Shown here piece after piece: positions 53,515 through 61,671 of a DNA stretch of 64,000 nucleotides; positions within the stretch are counted from its first letter, which is position 1; each line of letters starts with the position of its first letter. Where the stretch lies: NCBI RefSeq assembly GCF_963677845.1, contig NZ_OY782498.1, positions 3,541,518 through 3,605,517 of the forward strand. Direction: 5' to 3'. The position numbers and the translations under genes are program-made. Source of the DNA: an uncultured Pseudodesulfovibrio sp. Its GTDB lineage: Bacteria > Desulfobacterota > Desulfovibrionia > Desulfovibrionales > Desulfovibrionaceae. Below the pieces are notes generated by a model. That model was not told where the DNA came from. It saw nothing but the letters and a program-made list of their open reading frames with translations, and made no database searches.

Positions 53515-54258
53515 TTATTCATAGGCCAGAGCAACCTGTTGGCGGAGGGTTTCGGCCAGACTTTTATCCGAATCAGTAAAGGAGCTGGCTGAGTATATAT
53601 TTGCCACACTGCCGTTATGATAGACTATGATGGTTTCGGCAAAGGCCTCCGCTTCGTCGGCATCGTGGGTGACCATGATCATGGGGATGTCGAAGGTCTC
53701 AAGTACTTTAGTCAGTTCATTGCGCATGCGAATGCGCAATGGTTGATCCAGGGCGCTGAAGGGCTCATCCAAGAGCAGGATTTTAGGGGAGGGAGCCAAC
53801 GCTCGAGCGAGTGCCGTTCTTTGTTGTTGCCCACCAGATAGAGCGATTGGCCGTTGGCTGGCGATCTTTTCAAGACCGAATACGCCGATCAGTTCTTCCA
53901 CGCGCCACGTATCCTTTGGGCTGAGTTTGCCGAAGAGCGGCTTGAGTCCAAAACTGATATTTTCGCGGACAGTCAGGTGAGGAAAAAGGGCATAGTCTTG
54001 AAATACATATCCGACATCGCGGGATCGTGTGGGGACATTGATGTTCGTTTTGGAGTCGAAAATCACTTCGCCGTTGATTTTGATGTACCCTTTGTCGGGC
54101 GTGAGCATGCCCGCGATGGATTGGAGGGTCAGGGTTTTGCCCGATCCAGACGGTCCGAACAACACCAAAGCACGGTCTGTCGAGAAGAACTCCGAGCGGA
54201 GGAGAAATTCATCTCCTCCGCTTCGCATATGTTTTGTGATATCAAGTTCGAATTTCAT
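53515..54258 (-). CDS. modC: molybdate ABC transporter ATP-binding protein
   Basis: 247 residues. Walker A GPSGSGKT, Q-loop VFQDYALFPHLTV, signature LSGGQQQRTALARAL, Walker B ILLLDEPFSALD and H-loop VTHDADEAEAF are all present. The LFPHLTV form is characteristic of ModC/PotA-like importers. The usual C-terminal TOBE molybdate-sensing domain is absent, so the protein is shorter than E. coli ModC. It is last in the modB-modA-modC operon. Confidence 0.9.
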   Translation of the reverse strand: MKFELDITKHMRSGGDEFLLRSEFFSTDRALVLFGPSGSGKTLTLQSIAGMLTPDKGYIKINGEVIFDSKTNINVPTRSRDVGYVFQDYALFPHLTVRENISFGLKPLFGKLSPKDTWRVEELIGVFGLEKIASQRPIALSGGQQQRTALARALAPSPKILLLDEPFSALDQPLRIRMRNELTKVLETFDIPMIMVTHDADEAEAFAETIIVYHNGSVANIYSASSFTDSDKSLAETLRQQVALAYE

Positions 54259-54275
54259 GACACAAGATGATTTTG

Positions 54276-55040
54276 TTAGGGGCGCTTGAAGCCGCGTCCT
54301 TCCAACAGGGAAGCACCGGCATCGCTGCGGACAAATTCCACAAAGGCTTTGGCGATATCTTGTTCGCTGGACTGCTTGAGTACTGAAATGGGGTAGGTGA
54401 CAGGCTTCTCAAGAGGAATTTCCTCAATGATGGTCACTTTTTTGCCTGCTTTGACAGCATCAGTACGGTAGACAAAACCACAATCGATTTCATCGCGGGA
54501 CAGGTAATCGAGAATCTGACGGACGGATTCGCCAAAGATCATCTTGGGCGTTAGTTTTTTATAAAGATTCTGAGCGGTCAGTGCGCCCTTGGCATATTGG
54601 CCAGCAGGAACGGTCTCGGGTGTGCCGATACCAACGGATTTCACCGCTGAGCCAGTGAGATCATTCAACGTCTTTACGCCAGCCGGATTGTCTGCCGGGG
54701 TTGCCAGCACCAGAGAGTTGCGAGCGAAGACCTTGGCGTCGGTTTTGTTGACGAAGCCTTTGTCAACGGCCTTTTTCATCCATTTAGGATTGGCGGAGGC
54801 ATAAACATCAGCCGGAGCGCCCTGTTCTATCTGGCGGTACAAAGCGCCGGATGAAGCAAAGTTCATAACTACATCCACGCCGGGATGGGCCGCTTCAAAG
54901 GCGGGTTCTATGTCGCTGAATGCGTCGGTCAGACTGGCAGCGGCAGACACGATAAGTTCCTGCGCCATGGCACCTGTGACGGTCCCGGCAACAAGAAAGA
55001 GAGAGAAAACAATAGAAGCAAAAATAGTCGTTCGTTTCAT
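54276..55040 (-). CDS. modA: molybdate-binding periplasmic protein ModA
   Basis: 254 residues. A signal peptide (VFSLFLVAGTVTGAMAQ) precedes the mature ModA fold (ELIVSAAASLTDAF, NFASSGALYRQIEQGAPADVYASAN, YPISVLKQSSEQDIAKAF). The serines in SAAASL and ASSGAL are the typical molybdate ligands. I chose ATG 55040 (MKRTTIF) because AAGGAG lies six bases upstream; an earlier in-frame start would overlap modB. Tungstate cannot be excluded as a ligand. Confidence 0.92.
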   Translation of the reverse strand: MKRTTIFASIVFSLFLVAGTVTGAMAQELIVSAAASLTDAFSDIEPAFEAAHPGVDVVMNFASSGALYRQIEQGAPADVYASANPKWMKKAVDKGFVNKTDAKVFARNSLVLATPADNPAGVKTLNDLTGSAVKSVGIGTPETVPAGQYAKGALTAQNLYKKLTPKMIFGESVRQILDYLSRDEIDCGFVYRTDAVKAGKKVTIIEEIPLEKPVTYPISVLKQSSEQDIAKAFVEFVRSDAGASLLEGRGFKRP

Positions 55041-55060
55041 GATGACTCCTTGAATGGTCG

Positions 55061-55750
55061 TTAACAACGAGGTTTCAATAATTTGCTCGTGGTCATGAGG
55101 ATGATCACGCAGACGATACTGATGATGAGCACCAGTGTGTTGGCGAGTGCATTGTTTCCGGCTTGGACCGCTGAGTAGACAGCGAGCGAAAGAGTTTGTG
55201 TCCTGCCAGGAAGATTGCCGGCCACCATGAGGGTGGCACCGAATTCTCCCATGGCACGAGCAAATGCAAGCATTCCCCCAGAGAGAACACCTCTGAAAGC
55301 CAGTGGAAGGGAAACGCGAAGAAAGACGGCCAATTCTCCTTGTCCCAAGGTGCGGGCTGCATTTTCATAATGTGCACCGACCCCTTCGAGTGCGGCACGA
55401 GCGGATTTGAATACCAATGGAAAAGCAACCACTGTGGCAGCGATGACCGCCCCCTGCCAGGTGAACATGAGTGTAATATTGAAGTGCTCTTGCAGCCAGC
55501 TTCCGATAACCCCTCGACGTCCGATAAAGACGAGCAGGTAATATCCGAGAACGGTAGGAGGCATGACCATGGGCAGTGTGCATACTGCGTCCAGAAAGTC
55601 TCGTCCGGGGAAATCCCACCGGGCAAGTACATACGCCGTGCCCACGCCAAGTATCAATGCCCCCAGCGTCGCCAGTCCTGCGACCTTGAGAGTCAGTAAC
55701 AGCGGTCCGGTAAAGGCCACATCGGTAAAATCAAACCACATCATATCCAT
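55061..55750 (-). CDS. modB: molybdate ABC transporter permease ModB
   Basis: 229 residues with five to six helices and the ABC-permease EAA-type loop (NAARTLGQGELAVFLRVSLPLA). VCTLPMVMPPTVLGYYLLVFIG and FARAMGEFGATLMVAGNLPGRTQTL are ModB signatures. It is the first gene of the operon, followed by modA and modC. The order modB-A-C is unusual compared with the common modA-B-C. About 480 bp of non-coding sequence, with palindromes, precede it. Confidence 0.92.
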   Translation of the reverse strand: MDMMWFDFTDVAFTGPLLLTLKVAGLATLGALILGVGTAYVLARWDFPGRDFLDAVCTLPMVMPPTVLGYYLLVFIGRRGVIGSWLQEHFNITLMFTWQGAVIAATVVAFPLVFKSARAALEGVGAHYENAARTLGQGELAVFLRVSLPLAFRGVLSGGMLAFARAMGEFGATLMVAGNLPGRTQTLSLAVYSAVQAGNNALANTLVLIISIVCVIILMTTSKLLKPRC

Positions 55751-56186
55751 GACAAACCCATCTCTGAAAAGTCTGGCAACATATCTTTGTAGCGTCTATT
55801 TTTCCCACTGGAAAAGTATAGTAATTTGTTGTCCATCGATGCATTATGCACACACAAAAAGAATTGTAAAGCATAGAGCAACTGTCACGAATATACCAAA
55901 AGGCGTGACAGTTGGCTTTTGTCAGGTGTTAATGAGCTTTCATTTCTGTTTATTATGCATAAAATAACATAGTAGAGTCTGTCTTTTGTCATAAAGTACA
56001 GTGCTAATCGGTGTCTTAATATTAATTTTACATCATTATAGTATGATTTTACTATTCATATTTTGTTCACTATACTTGGGCTGACCTAGAGAATGAAGGT
56101 TTCCAGACAGTTCTCACTTCCTTTTCAGGTGTGATTTTTTTTGCGCATATAGAGACCGGACGGAGCTGGATAGAGGGGGGAGAAAC
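55751..56186. promoter_or_regulatory. non-coding region upstream of modB with palindromic sites
   Basis: Contains an inverted repeat CAACTGTCACG (55879-55889) / CGTGACAGTTG (55904-55914) with a 14-bp spacer, TTATGCATAA (55953-55962) and TGCATTATGCA (55840-55850). On the minus strand TTTACA is followed after 16 nt by TAATGC toward modB. The inverted repeat could be a regulator operator, ModE-like or another metal-responsive factor, or an RNA hairpin; this is inference. Confidence 0.45.
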
Positions 56187-56215
56187 GAAGCCCCACCCAT
56201 GCTAGGTGGGGCTTC
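56187..56215 (-). terminator. terminator of the MerR-methyltransferase gene
   Basis: Stem GAAGCCCCACC / GGTGGGGCTTC with a 7-nt loop; on the minus strand followed by GTTTC. Confidence 0.75.
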
Positions 56216-56230
56216 ATTTGCGAATGTTTG

Positions 56231-57538
56231 TTATTTTTTGAAGACGTGGAACTCGTAACCGTATGTGCCGGGGTAATCCCGATACTGCGCGATTTCCTTG
56301 CGGGTCATGTCGATGATGGCTCGTCCATTCGGGTCTGTTCCATAGGTCGATTCAATTTCGTTCATTCGCCGTTCAACGTCATTGTAGAAAGCATCCCAAC
56401 AGGCGGTGTCGATGGTGAAATTGCCGAGCATGGTATAGCCCGCGGCTTCGCCAGCGCGGTTATTTTCTTCGGCAGTACGCATGGCAGGGTAGCCTTCGGC
56501 CCAGAAGTTTTTGACTTCTTCAGGTGCGTTGCCACGGATGTCGTCTGAGAGCCAGACCGCGTCGGAGAGACAGAGACAGCCACCGGGTTTGAGATAGCGT
56601 TTCCACTGTTCAAGCGCCTTGTCCACACCCAGAATGTATGCCGCACCTTCGCACCAGATAAGGTCAAAGGACTCCGGTTCAGCCTGTATTTCGCTCATAT
56701 CCATGACTGCAGCAATAATATGTTCTTCCACTCCGGCCTTCTTGGCGTTTTCGACCATTTTTTCGAGGAAGGGGTGATAGATTTCTGTGGCCGTGACAAT
56801 GCCGTTGGATATCTGCGCCAGTGGGATAGTTGCCCCACCTGATCCGCAACCCAATTCGAGAATCTCCGGTTTTTCCGGCAGGTCAGTGCACATATCGTAA
56901 GCGCGTTGTGTCATAGCAAAACTGCCGGGACCTTCGCGGTCGAGTCCTTCGTATATCTTAAAGAATATTTCCATGAATTTTCCTGATTCCTTGTTGATGT
57001 TGAATATTGCATGCGGTGCTGCGGCCATTGCCCGGATGGCTGAGATTTCTCCTTCAGGTATATGCAGGCGGCGCAGGAAATCCGCATGTTTGTCAGGTGC
57101 GCTCTTTTCAAATTGGACATGCCAACGTCGCATATCTTTTTCGCTGAATCCGGCGGAACTGAGCAGAGAAACCCATGTGGTCTTGTCCATGACTTGCTGT
57201 TCGTTCAACAAGTCGGTTCGGCCAAGCAGGTTGGTGATGAATCGTTGCTGTTCCCGTAAGGTGTCCATTTCCCGATTTAGTTCTGAGAGTCGATTTTCCA
57301 GAGTCGTGGCCACGCCGGTTTCCGCTTGATCGTCGAGCATGTCACCAATAGCTTTGAGACTGATCCCGGCTCTACGGTATTCACATATCCTTGTCAGGTG
57401 GATATCGTCTTCATCCGAATACTGTCGATACTCACCTTTGGTGTGACCGTTCGGTCGGAGTAGGCCGATGCGGTCGTAGTAGAGCAGTGTTGAGCGAGAT
57501 AGGCCGTGTTTTTTGGCGAGCCTTCCAACAGTGTACAT
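56231..57538 (-). CDS. MerR-type regulator fused to an SAM-dependent methyltransferase
   Basis: 435 residues. The N-terminal MerR winged-helix DNA-binding domain has MYTVGRLAKKHGLSRSTLLYYDRIGLL and YRQYSDEDDIHLTRICEYRRAGISLKAI, followed by a coiled-coil dimerisation helix (LENRLSELNREMDTLREQQ). The C-terminal half (about 200-435) is a class I methyltransferase with SAM motif ILELGCGSGGATIPLA and later LIWCEGAAYILG. The usual MerR effector domain is therefore replaced by an enzyme-like domain. AGGAG lies ten to eleven bases before ATG. It is cotranscribed with an SRPBCC gene (17-bp gap). Whether it senses SAM or a methylation substrate is unknown. Confidence 0.87.
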   Translation of the reverse strand: MYTVGRLAKKHGLSRSTLLYYDRIGLLRPNGHTKGEYRQYSDEDDIHLTRICEYRRAGISLKAIGDMLDDQAETGVATTLENRLSELNREMDTLREQQRFITNLLGRTDLLNEQQVMDKTTWVSLLSSAGFSEKDMRRWHVQFEKSAPDKHADFLRRLHIPEGEISAIRAMAAAPHAIFNINKESGKFMEIFFKIYEGLDREGPGSFAMTQRAYDMCTDLPEKPEILELGCGSGGATIPLAQISNGIVTATEIYHPFLEKMVENAKKAGVEEHIIAAVMDMSEIQAEPESFDLIWCEGAAYILGVDKALEQWKRYLKPGGCLCLSDAVWLSDDIRGNAPEEVKNFWAEGYPAMRTAEENNRAGEAAGYTMLGNFTIDTACWDAFYNDVERRMNEIESTYGTDPNGRAIIDMTRKEIAQYRDYPGTYGYEFHVFKK

Positions 57539-57555
57539 ATGTTGTCGGTCTCCTG

Positions 57556-58035
57556 TCAGCTTTTGTCGTTTGTCCGCAGCATTTCGCCTGTTGCGAGATA
57601 ATATGTGAGCAATTTTTCAAGTCCTATTATTGTGGCTTTGAATACTTCTGATTTATGTTTCACGTATTCATTTCCCTGCTTGTTTAATGCTGTCACATGT
57701 TGGGTCCATTTGAAAGTCGTCCCGGTTTTGCTCGGTTCTACTTCGATGATGTAATGGGCAATTCTCCATGCGCTGGTGCGGACGAACTCGATACGTTCCA
57801 TCGGGTCGAATCGGCATGTGAACCAGGTTTCCGGGCCGCCTTCTGTCGGGAAATCGGTGCGGAAGACGCAACCCAATTCATTGAATCCGTATTTGGAGTG
57901 GAGTATCTCGCATTCCCAGTCTTCTATCCAATCATATTCGCGCACAGGGCAGAGTTGTGGCCAGATATCCTCGGCTGGAAAGTCGAGGTGTATCACTTGT
58001 TCAACCGTAGCGTGTTTCCCCTTGAATGTAGACAT
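57556..58035 (-). CDS. SRPBCC-family (START-like) protein
   Basis: 159 residues with an SRPBCC/START-like hydrophobic-pocket fold: HLDFPAEDIWPQLCPVREYDWIEDWECEI at the start and TGTTFKWTQHVTALNKQG near the end. I chose ATG 58035 (MSTFKGKHATVEQ) because AAGGAG lies seven bases upstream; an earlier ATG at 58062 has none. It is the first gene of a two-gene operon with the MerR-methyltransferase fusion, so it may bind the small molecule the fusion responds to (inference). Confidence 0.75.
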   Translation of the reverse strand: MSTFKGKHATVEQVIHLDFPAEDIWPQLCPVREYDWIEDWECEILHSKYGFNELGCVFRTDFPTEGGPETWFTCRFDPMERIEFVRTSAWRIAHYIIEVEPSKTGTTFKWTQHVTALNKQGNEYVKHKSEVFKATIIGLEKLLTYYLATGEMLRTNDKS

Positions 58036-58217
58036 GAGTTTCTCCTTGTCGGTGTTGTTCATGTCTTTGTTTCTGCACTATAAACCTATAGACAGGTCAA
58101 CGCGTTTGGCAACTTTTTTCCCGATTGGGGGAAAACCCGATTTACGTCCGAATTGTTTTCGTCTATTGGCAGGTTAGCGGTCCATATCATTAATATCTAA
58201 CAAGAGAGAGTCTTCAT

Positions 58218-59390
58218 ATGCGTATTTCAGATCGCCTGACGCGTATCAAACCTTCCGCGACTTTGGCTGTCAACGCCAAGGCCTTGGAACTCCGCGCTCA
58301 GGGACGCGAGGTAATCAGTCTGGCAGTAGGGCAGCCCGACTTCGATACCCCTGCCCATGTTTGCGACGCGGCCAAGGCCGCTTTGGATGAAGGATTCACA
58401 CGTTATACTCCGGTGCCGGGGATACCGGAATTGCGTGAAGCCGTGGCCGGATATTACACAAAATTTTATGGGGCAAAAACCGGCGCGGACAATACGATTA
58501 TTTCCAATGGCGGCAAGCAGGTGCTGTACAACTTGCTTATGGCCGTGGTGAATCCCGGCGATGAAGTTCTTATTCCGGCTCCTTATTGGGTCAGCTATCC
58601 GGCCATGGTGCAGTTGGTTGATGGCGTTTCCGTGTTCGTCCCTACTACTGCCGAGGAGAAGTATCTTGTCACCGTGGAGGCTCTTGAAGCCGCACGTACT
58701 GATAAAACTCGAGTGCTTGCTCTTAATTCGCCGTCCAATCCGACTGGCTGTTGTTATACGCAGGAACAGCTTGAAGCCATTGCAAAATGGGCACGGGATA
58801 ACGACATCTTTATTATCTCTGATGAAGTATACGACCGTCTGGTGTATGCTCCGTTTGAGCCTGTGTCACTTGCCAAGACCTGGGAAGCGTATCCCGAGAC
58901 CATTGCCATTGTCGGCGCACTGTCCAAGTCCTTTTGTATGACTGGTTGGCGTGTCGGGTATGCCTTGGCGCATGAGGATCTGGTTAAGGCTATGAGCAAG
59001 ATTCAAGGGCAATCCACATCCAATATCAACTCCATAACCCAGAAGGCTGCACTCGCCGCATTGAATGGCCCTTGGGATATTGTGGATGAGATGAAGGAAG
59101 CTTTTGTTCGTCGGCGTGACTTGGCTTACGATATTATTACTGGTTGGGGAGCAAAATGTCCCAAGCCGGACGGTGCATTTTATTTGTTCCCGGTGTTGGA
59201 TCAGTTCTACACTGAGGATGCGCCGGATTCTGCAGCGATGTGTACCAAGATTTTGGAAGAAGCTGGCGTTGCACTGGTGCCGGGGTCTGCGTTTGGCGAC
59301 GACAAGTGTATTCGGTTTTCCTACGCTGTTGACGACGAGACTTTGAAGGATGCTCTTTCCAGAGTCGGTAAAGTTTTGATGGGAAAATAG
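58218..59390 (+). CDS. aspartate aminotransferase-like class I/II aminotransferase
   Basis: 390-residue PLP enzyme of fold type I. SNGGKQVLYNLLMAV, LNSPSNPTGCCYTQEQLEAIAKW (NPTG loop), IISDEVYDRLVY and the PLP-lysine motif GALSKSFCMTGWRVGY are present. The pattern matches the AspC/AspB I-gamma subgroup used for aspartate or prephenate transamination in Bacteria and Archaea. The exact amino donor cannot be assigned. It is preceded by a weak GAGAGAG ribosome binding site and followed by a strong terminator. Confidence 0.93.
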   Translation: MRISDRLTRIKPSATLAVNAKALELRAQGREVISLAVGQPDFDTPAHVCDAAKAALDEGFTRYTPVPGIPELREAVAGYYTKFYGAKTGADNTIISNGGKQVLYNLLMAVVNPGDEVLIPAPYWVSYPAMVQLVDGVSVFVPTTAEEKYLVTVEALEAARTDKTRVLALNSPSNPTGCCYTQEQLEAIAKWARDNDIFIISDEVYDRLVYAPFEPVSLAKTWEAYPETIAIVGALSKSFCMTGWRVGYALAHEDLVKAMSKIQGQSTSNINSITQKAALAALNGPWDIVDEMKEAFVRRRDLAYDIITGWGAKCPKPDGAFYLFPVLDQFYTEDAPDSAAMCTKILEEAGVALVPGSAFGDDKCIRFSYAVDDETLKDALSRVGKVLMGK

Positions 59391-59404
59391 CTTTTTGAAT
59401 GAGA

Positions 59405-59435
59405 AGAAGCCGGAGTTTCAACTCCGGCTTCTTTA
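59405..59435. terminator. intrinsic terminator after the aminotransferase
   Basis: Perfect 13-bp stem AGAAGCCGGAGTT / AACTCCGGCTTCT with a 2-nt loop, between convergent genes. Confidence 0.85.
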
Positions 59436-59458
59436 TGTACACTGCTTGAAGTGTGTTC

Positions 59459-59731
59459 TTATAGGCTTGGGAGAATCTCAAGTTCCATTTCAGTCGCAGC
59501 AGCCTTTAAAAACACCTTTACCTCACGTTTGAGGTGTGGACTGTATCGTAACAGTAAGATCCCTTTGAATTTATTCACTACAGTGAAAATTCCGAGGTTG
59601 TCATATCCTTCCAACAGAAAACGAAACAAGCCGATGTCCGCGGTGTTGATGCGAACATAGCTGCGTGCTGACGTCTGTGGCGGAGGCGGACAGATTCTTT
59701 TTCTGGGGCGATTGCGTGAATTCTTCTTCAT
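59459..59731 (-). CDS. DUF4911-family small protein
   Basis: 90 residues with a basic N-terminus (MKKNSRNRPRKRICPPPP) and a compact core (YVRINTADIGLFRFLLEGYDN, VNKFKGILLLRYSPHL, VKVFLKAAATEMELEILPS). The pattern resembles DUF4911 proteins of Desulfovibrionales, function unknown. No ribosome binding site of note. It lies 56 bp after the HD-GYP gene and may be read through from it. Confidence 0.7.
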   Translation of the reverse strand: MKKNSRNRPRKRICPPPPQTSARSYVRINTADIGLFRFLLEGYDNLGIFTVVNKFKGILLLRYSPHLKREVKVFLKAAATEMELEILPSL

Positions 59732-59786
59732 GGATGTTGTCTAGCGTCAGCCTGTAGAAAAGGCAATACCGCGCAGATCAATGCGT

Positions 59787-60794
59787 TTAGGCCAAGTCGG
59801 ACGTGGCAAGCACTGAAATCAATCGTTTGAGCATTTTTTGGTCAAAGGCACTTCGCATGGATCGGATGTGCGTCAACGCTTCGAAAGGCGTTTTTTTACG
59901 ACCATATTTCCCAGTGACCAGATTGTCATACAGATTGCACATGGTCAGAACCTTGACGTAATCTGGAAGGAAGTTTCCTGTTGAGCCGGAGGGATACCCT
60001 GTCCCGTCTTCCCGTTCGTGGTGGAAAAGAATACACTGCAAAGTTTCCTGCGGCAGCGGGAGCGAAGAACAATAGCCTACACCAAGCGCAGGATGCGAAC
60101 GTACGAGATCTTTGCCTTCACGGTTAAGGGTCTCGTACCTGTTGACGAAAATATTTTGGGGCAGTTCAAGCTTGCCGATGTCATGGAGCATGGCCCCAAG
60201 GCCGACGGCCACCAACGTGTCGTGTTCATCTTTCATGAACGTGGCGAGGGTAACAATGGTCAGGACCATGACGGCAATGCCGTGGCGGTACAGGCTGTCC
60301 CCTTCTCTGATGAACCGAGACAGTTCACGCAGAGCATCGTCGCGGGTTAGAAATGTGAGAGAATTGGAAATGAGAGACTTGATGCGTTTGAATTGCCGCT
60401 TGTCTACAGGGGCAGGCAGTGAACGATCAAAAGCTGATTTGGCAATGGCCACAGTGGCGTCGTTCCACGCTCTGGCTCGTTCGGATAGAGGGATGGCTTC
60501 GTCTTCCAGTACCTCCATGATGTTGTCTTGAAGGTAACTTGTATAAAAAGCGTAGTCTGATGCTTTGACATACAAGTGCTTTACATCAAGCATAATGAGA
60601 CGCTTAGTATGCTCTTCGGTAAACAGGACACCTTTTTCCGCATACAGCACAAAGTTTTTATCCTGTTTCAGATACAGCGAAAAACCGCCGACCCTGGAAG
60701 GGATGACCATGTATGGCGACACTTTAAAAACATTGTTCGCTGATATTTTGTGGGATTCTTCGTTTTCGATCCCAGTCGCTGTTGCGTCCTGCAT
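59787..60794 (-). CDS. HD-GYP-domain cyclic dinucleotide phosphodiesterase, riboswitch-controlled
   Basis: 335 residues. An N-terminal DUF3391-like region (about 15-110, FKVSPYMVIPSRVGGFSLYLKQ) precedes an HD-GYP domain: RHGIAVMVLTIVTLATF, LGAMLHDIGKLELPQNIF (HD), RSHPALGVGYC, LFHHEREDGTGYPSG (GYP) and RILTMCNLYDN-like VKVLTMCNLYDNLV. These features match c-di-GMP phosphodiesterases. I chose ATG 60794 over 60830 because AAGGGAA precedes it; this Shine-Dalgarno is part of TTTCCCAAGGGAAA. A GEMM-I riboswitch and promoter lie directly upstream, implying feedback by the signal molecule. Confidence 0.9.
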   Translation of the reverse strand: MQDATATGIENEESHKISANNVFKVSPYMVIPSRVGGFSLYLKQDKNFVLYAEKGVLFTEEHTKRLIMLDVKHLYVKASDYAFYTSYLQDNIMEVLEDEAIPLSERARAWNDATVAIAKSAFDRSLPAPVDKRQFKRIKSLISNSLTFLTRDDALRELSRFIREGDSLYRHGIAVMVLTIVTLATFMKDEHDTLVAVGLGAMLHDIGKLELPQNIFVNRYETLNREGKDLVRSHPALGVGYCSSLPLPQETLQCILFHHEREDGTGYPSGSTGNFLPDYVKVLTMCNLYDNLVTGKYGRKKTPFEALTHIRSMRSAFDQKMLKRLISVLATSDLA

Positions 60795-60798
60795 TCTT

Positions 60799-60812
60799 TT
60801 TCCCTTGGGAAA
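60799..60812 (-). promoter_or_regulatory. Shine-Dalgarno-sequestering palindrome before the HD-GYP start
   Basis: TTTCCC-AA-GGGAAA forms a six-bp hairpin over the AAGGGAA Shine-Dalgarno, five bases upstream of the ATG. No intrinsic terminator is visible between aptamer and gene, so translational control is plausible. Confidence 0.45.
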
Positions 60813-60854
60813 GCGGGGAAGCCAAAGCAATCAGAGACCGTATCAAGTGGATTC

Positions 60855-60940
60855 ATGGAGTATGGCTTTGACAACCCGGCGGTCTCGATGAGACCCGTGG
60901 CTTTCCGTCCCCGTTTCGCAACGGGTTTGGCTTTTCTTCG
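60855..60940 (-). ncRNA. GEMM-I (c-di-GMP-I class) riboswitch
   Basis: On the minus strand: GCCAAACC, hairpin CCGTT-GCGA-AACGG, the conserved core GGACGGAAAGCCACGGG, P3 GGTCTC-ATC-GAGACC and the 3' strand GCCGGGTTGTC. This is a close match to the c-di-GMP-I aptamer consensus. The base before AAAG is G instead of the usual C and the 3' strand ends GUC rather than GCC, so ligand preference (c-di-GMP or a relative) needs testing. The HD-GYP coding region starts about 60 nt downstream. Confidence 0.88.
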
Positions 60941-60945
60941 TGGAA

Positions 60946-60974
60946 TAAATACACATCAATGCTACGACTGTAAA
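60946..60974 (-). promoter_or_regulatory. sigma70-type promoter of the HD-GYP riboswitch transcript
   Basis: On the minus strand TTTACA (complement of 60969-60974) is followed after exactly 17 nt by TATTTA (complement of 60946-60951). Initiation near 60939 would place the aptamer right at the 5' end of the RNA. Confidence 0.55.
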
Positions 60975-61036
60975 CCTTTGAATTATAGTTTTATGTCTGC
61001 CTTTTGGGCCTGAAATCAAATTATATTCAATGTATG

Positions 61037-61537
61037 CTATATATTTTTTTGGGCTTCCTGAATCATCACATTGAATGCCTCTGAACAACATTTTCCTGTG
61101 GGGTTTTTTACGGCACACATGGATTTCATTTCATCTCGGTAATGCTCAATGATGCTTTGCATGTCGTTTAAACCGTTGGTTTTTACTGCGTCAAACACCA
61201 TCTCTTTGGTGATCTTATTACAATAACAGGCCATGATCGGATCAACGTCGGCTTTGGTCCAAATCGGTGTGGCCGTCTGGTCGGTGGTAAAGTGATGAGA
61301 GTCATCTTGAGCATACCATGACACAGCACAATCTGACGAAAGACACAGTCCGTATATTTTATCAGACACAGCAGTACGATGTTCGCTATCAAGCAGATAT
61401 CGTACAGTGCCGGATTTGACGCGCATCCCTTTTTCGCCGCACTTGGGGCAGGCCGTTTCTATGAATTCCGGTGGACCACCACAGGTGCAATCCCGATTTT
61501 TTGTATCCATAGGCAGATCATTCATCGGTTTGATCAT
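61037..61537 (-). CDS. CopZ-like zinc/[2Fe-2S] protein
   Basis: 166 residues. An N-terminal zinc-ribbon-like part has TCGGPPEFIETACPKCGEKGMRVK. A BFD-like [2Fe-2S] part follows (YGLCLSSDCAVSWY, PIMACYCNKITKEMVFDAVKT, NPTGKCCSEAF). The two halves match the N-terminal domain of CopZ from Archaeoglobus. The C-terminal HMA copper domain of CopZ is absent. I chose ATG 61537 because AGGAGG lies eight bases upstream. No copper ATPase is nearby. It is divergent from uvrA. Confidence 0.82.
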   Translation of the reverse strand: MIKPMNDLPMDTKNRDCTCGGPPEFIETACPKCGEKGMRVKSGTVRYLLDSEHRTAVSDKIYGLCLSSDCAVSWYAQDDSHHFTTDQTATPIWTKADVDPIMACYCNKITKEMVFDAVKTNGLNDMQSIIEHYRDEMKSMCAVKNPTGKCCSEAFNVMIQEAQKNI

Positions 61538-61671
61538 TAAATCCCTCCTTGAAAAGTCTAGTATCTGAATTAGAGTGTGACCGTTGTGTCGAAAGTCAAT
61601 GTGCACTTGACCATTTCCATCATTTTCTCCTTCCGGCTTGCCTTCTATTCAGGAATGGTTACTCTCGGTCA

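Noticed and set aside
60750-61013. 87-residue plus-strand frame over the HD-GYP leader
   Set aside because: It covers the GEMM aptamer and promoter, which are better supported.
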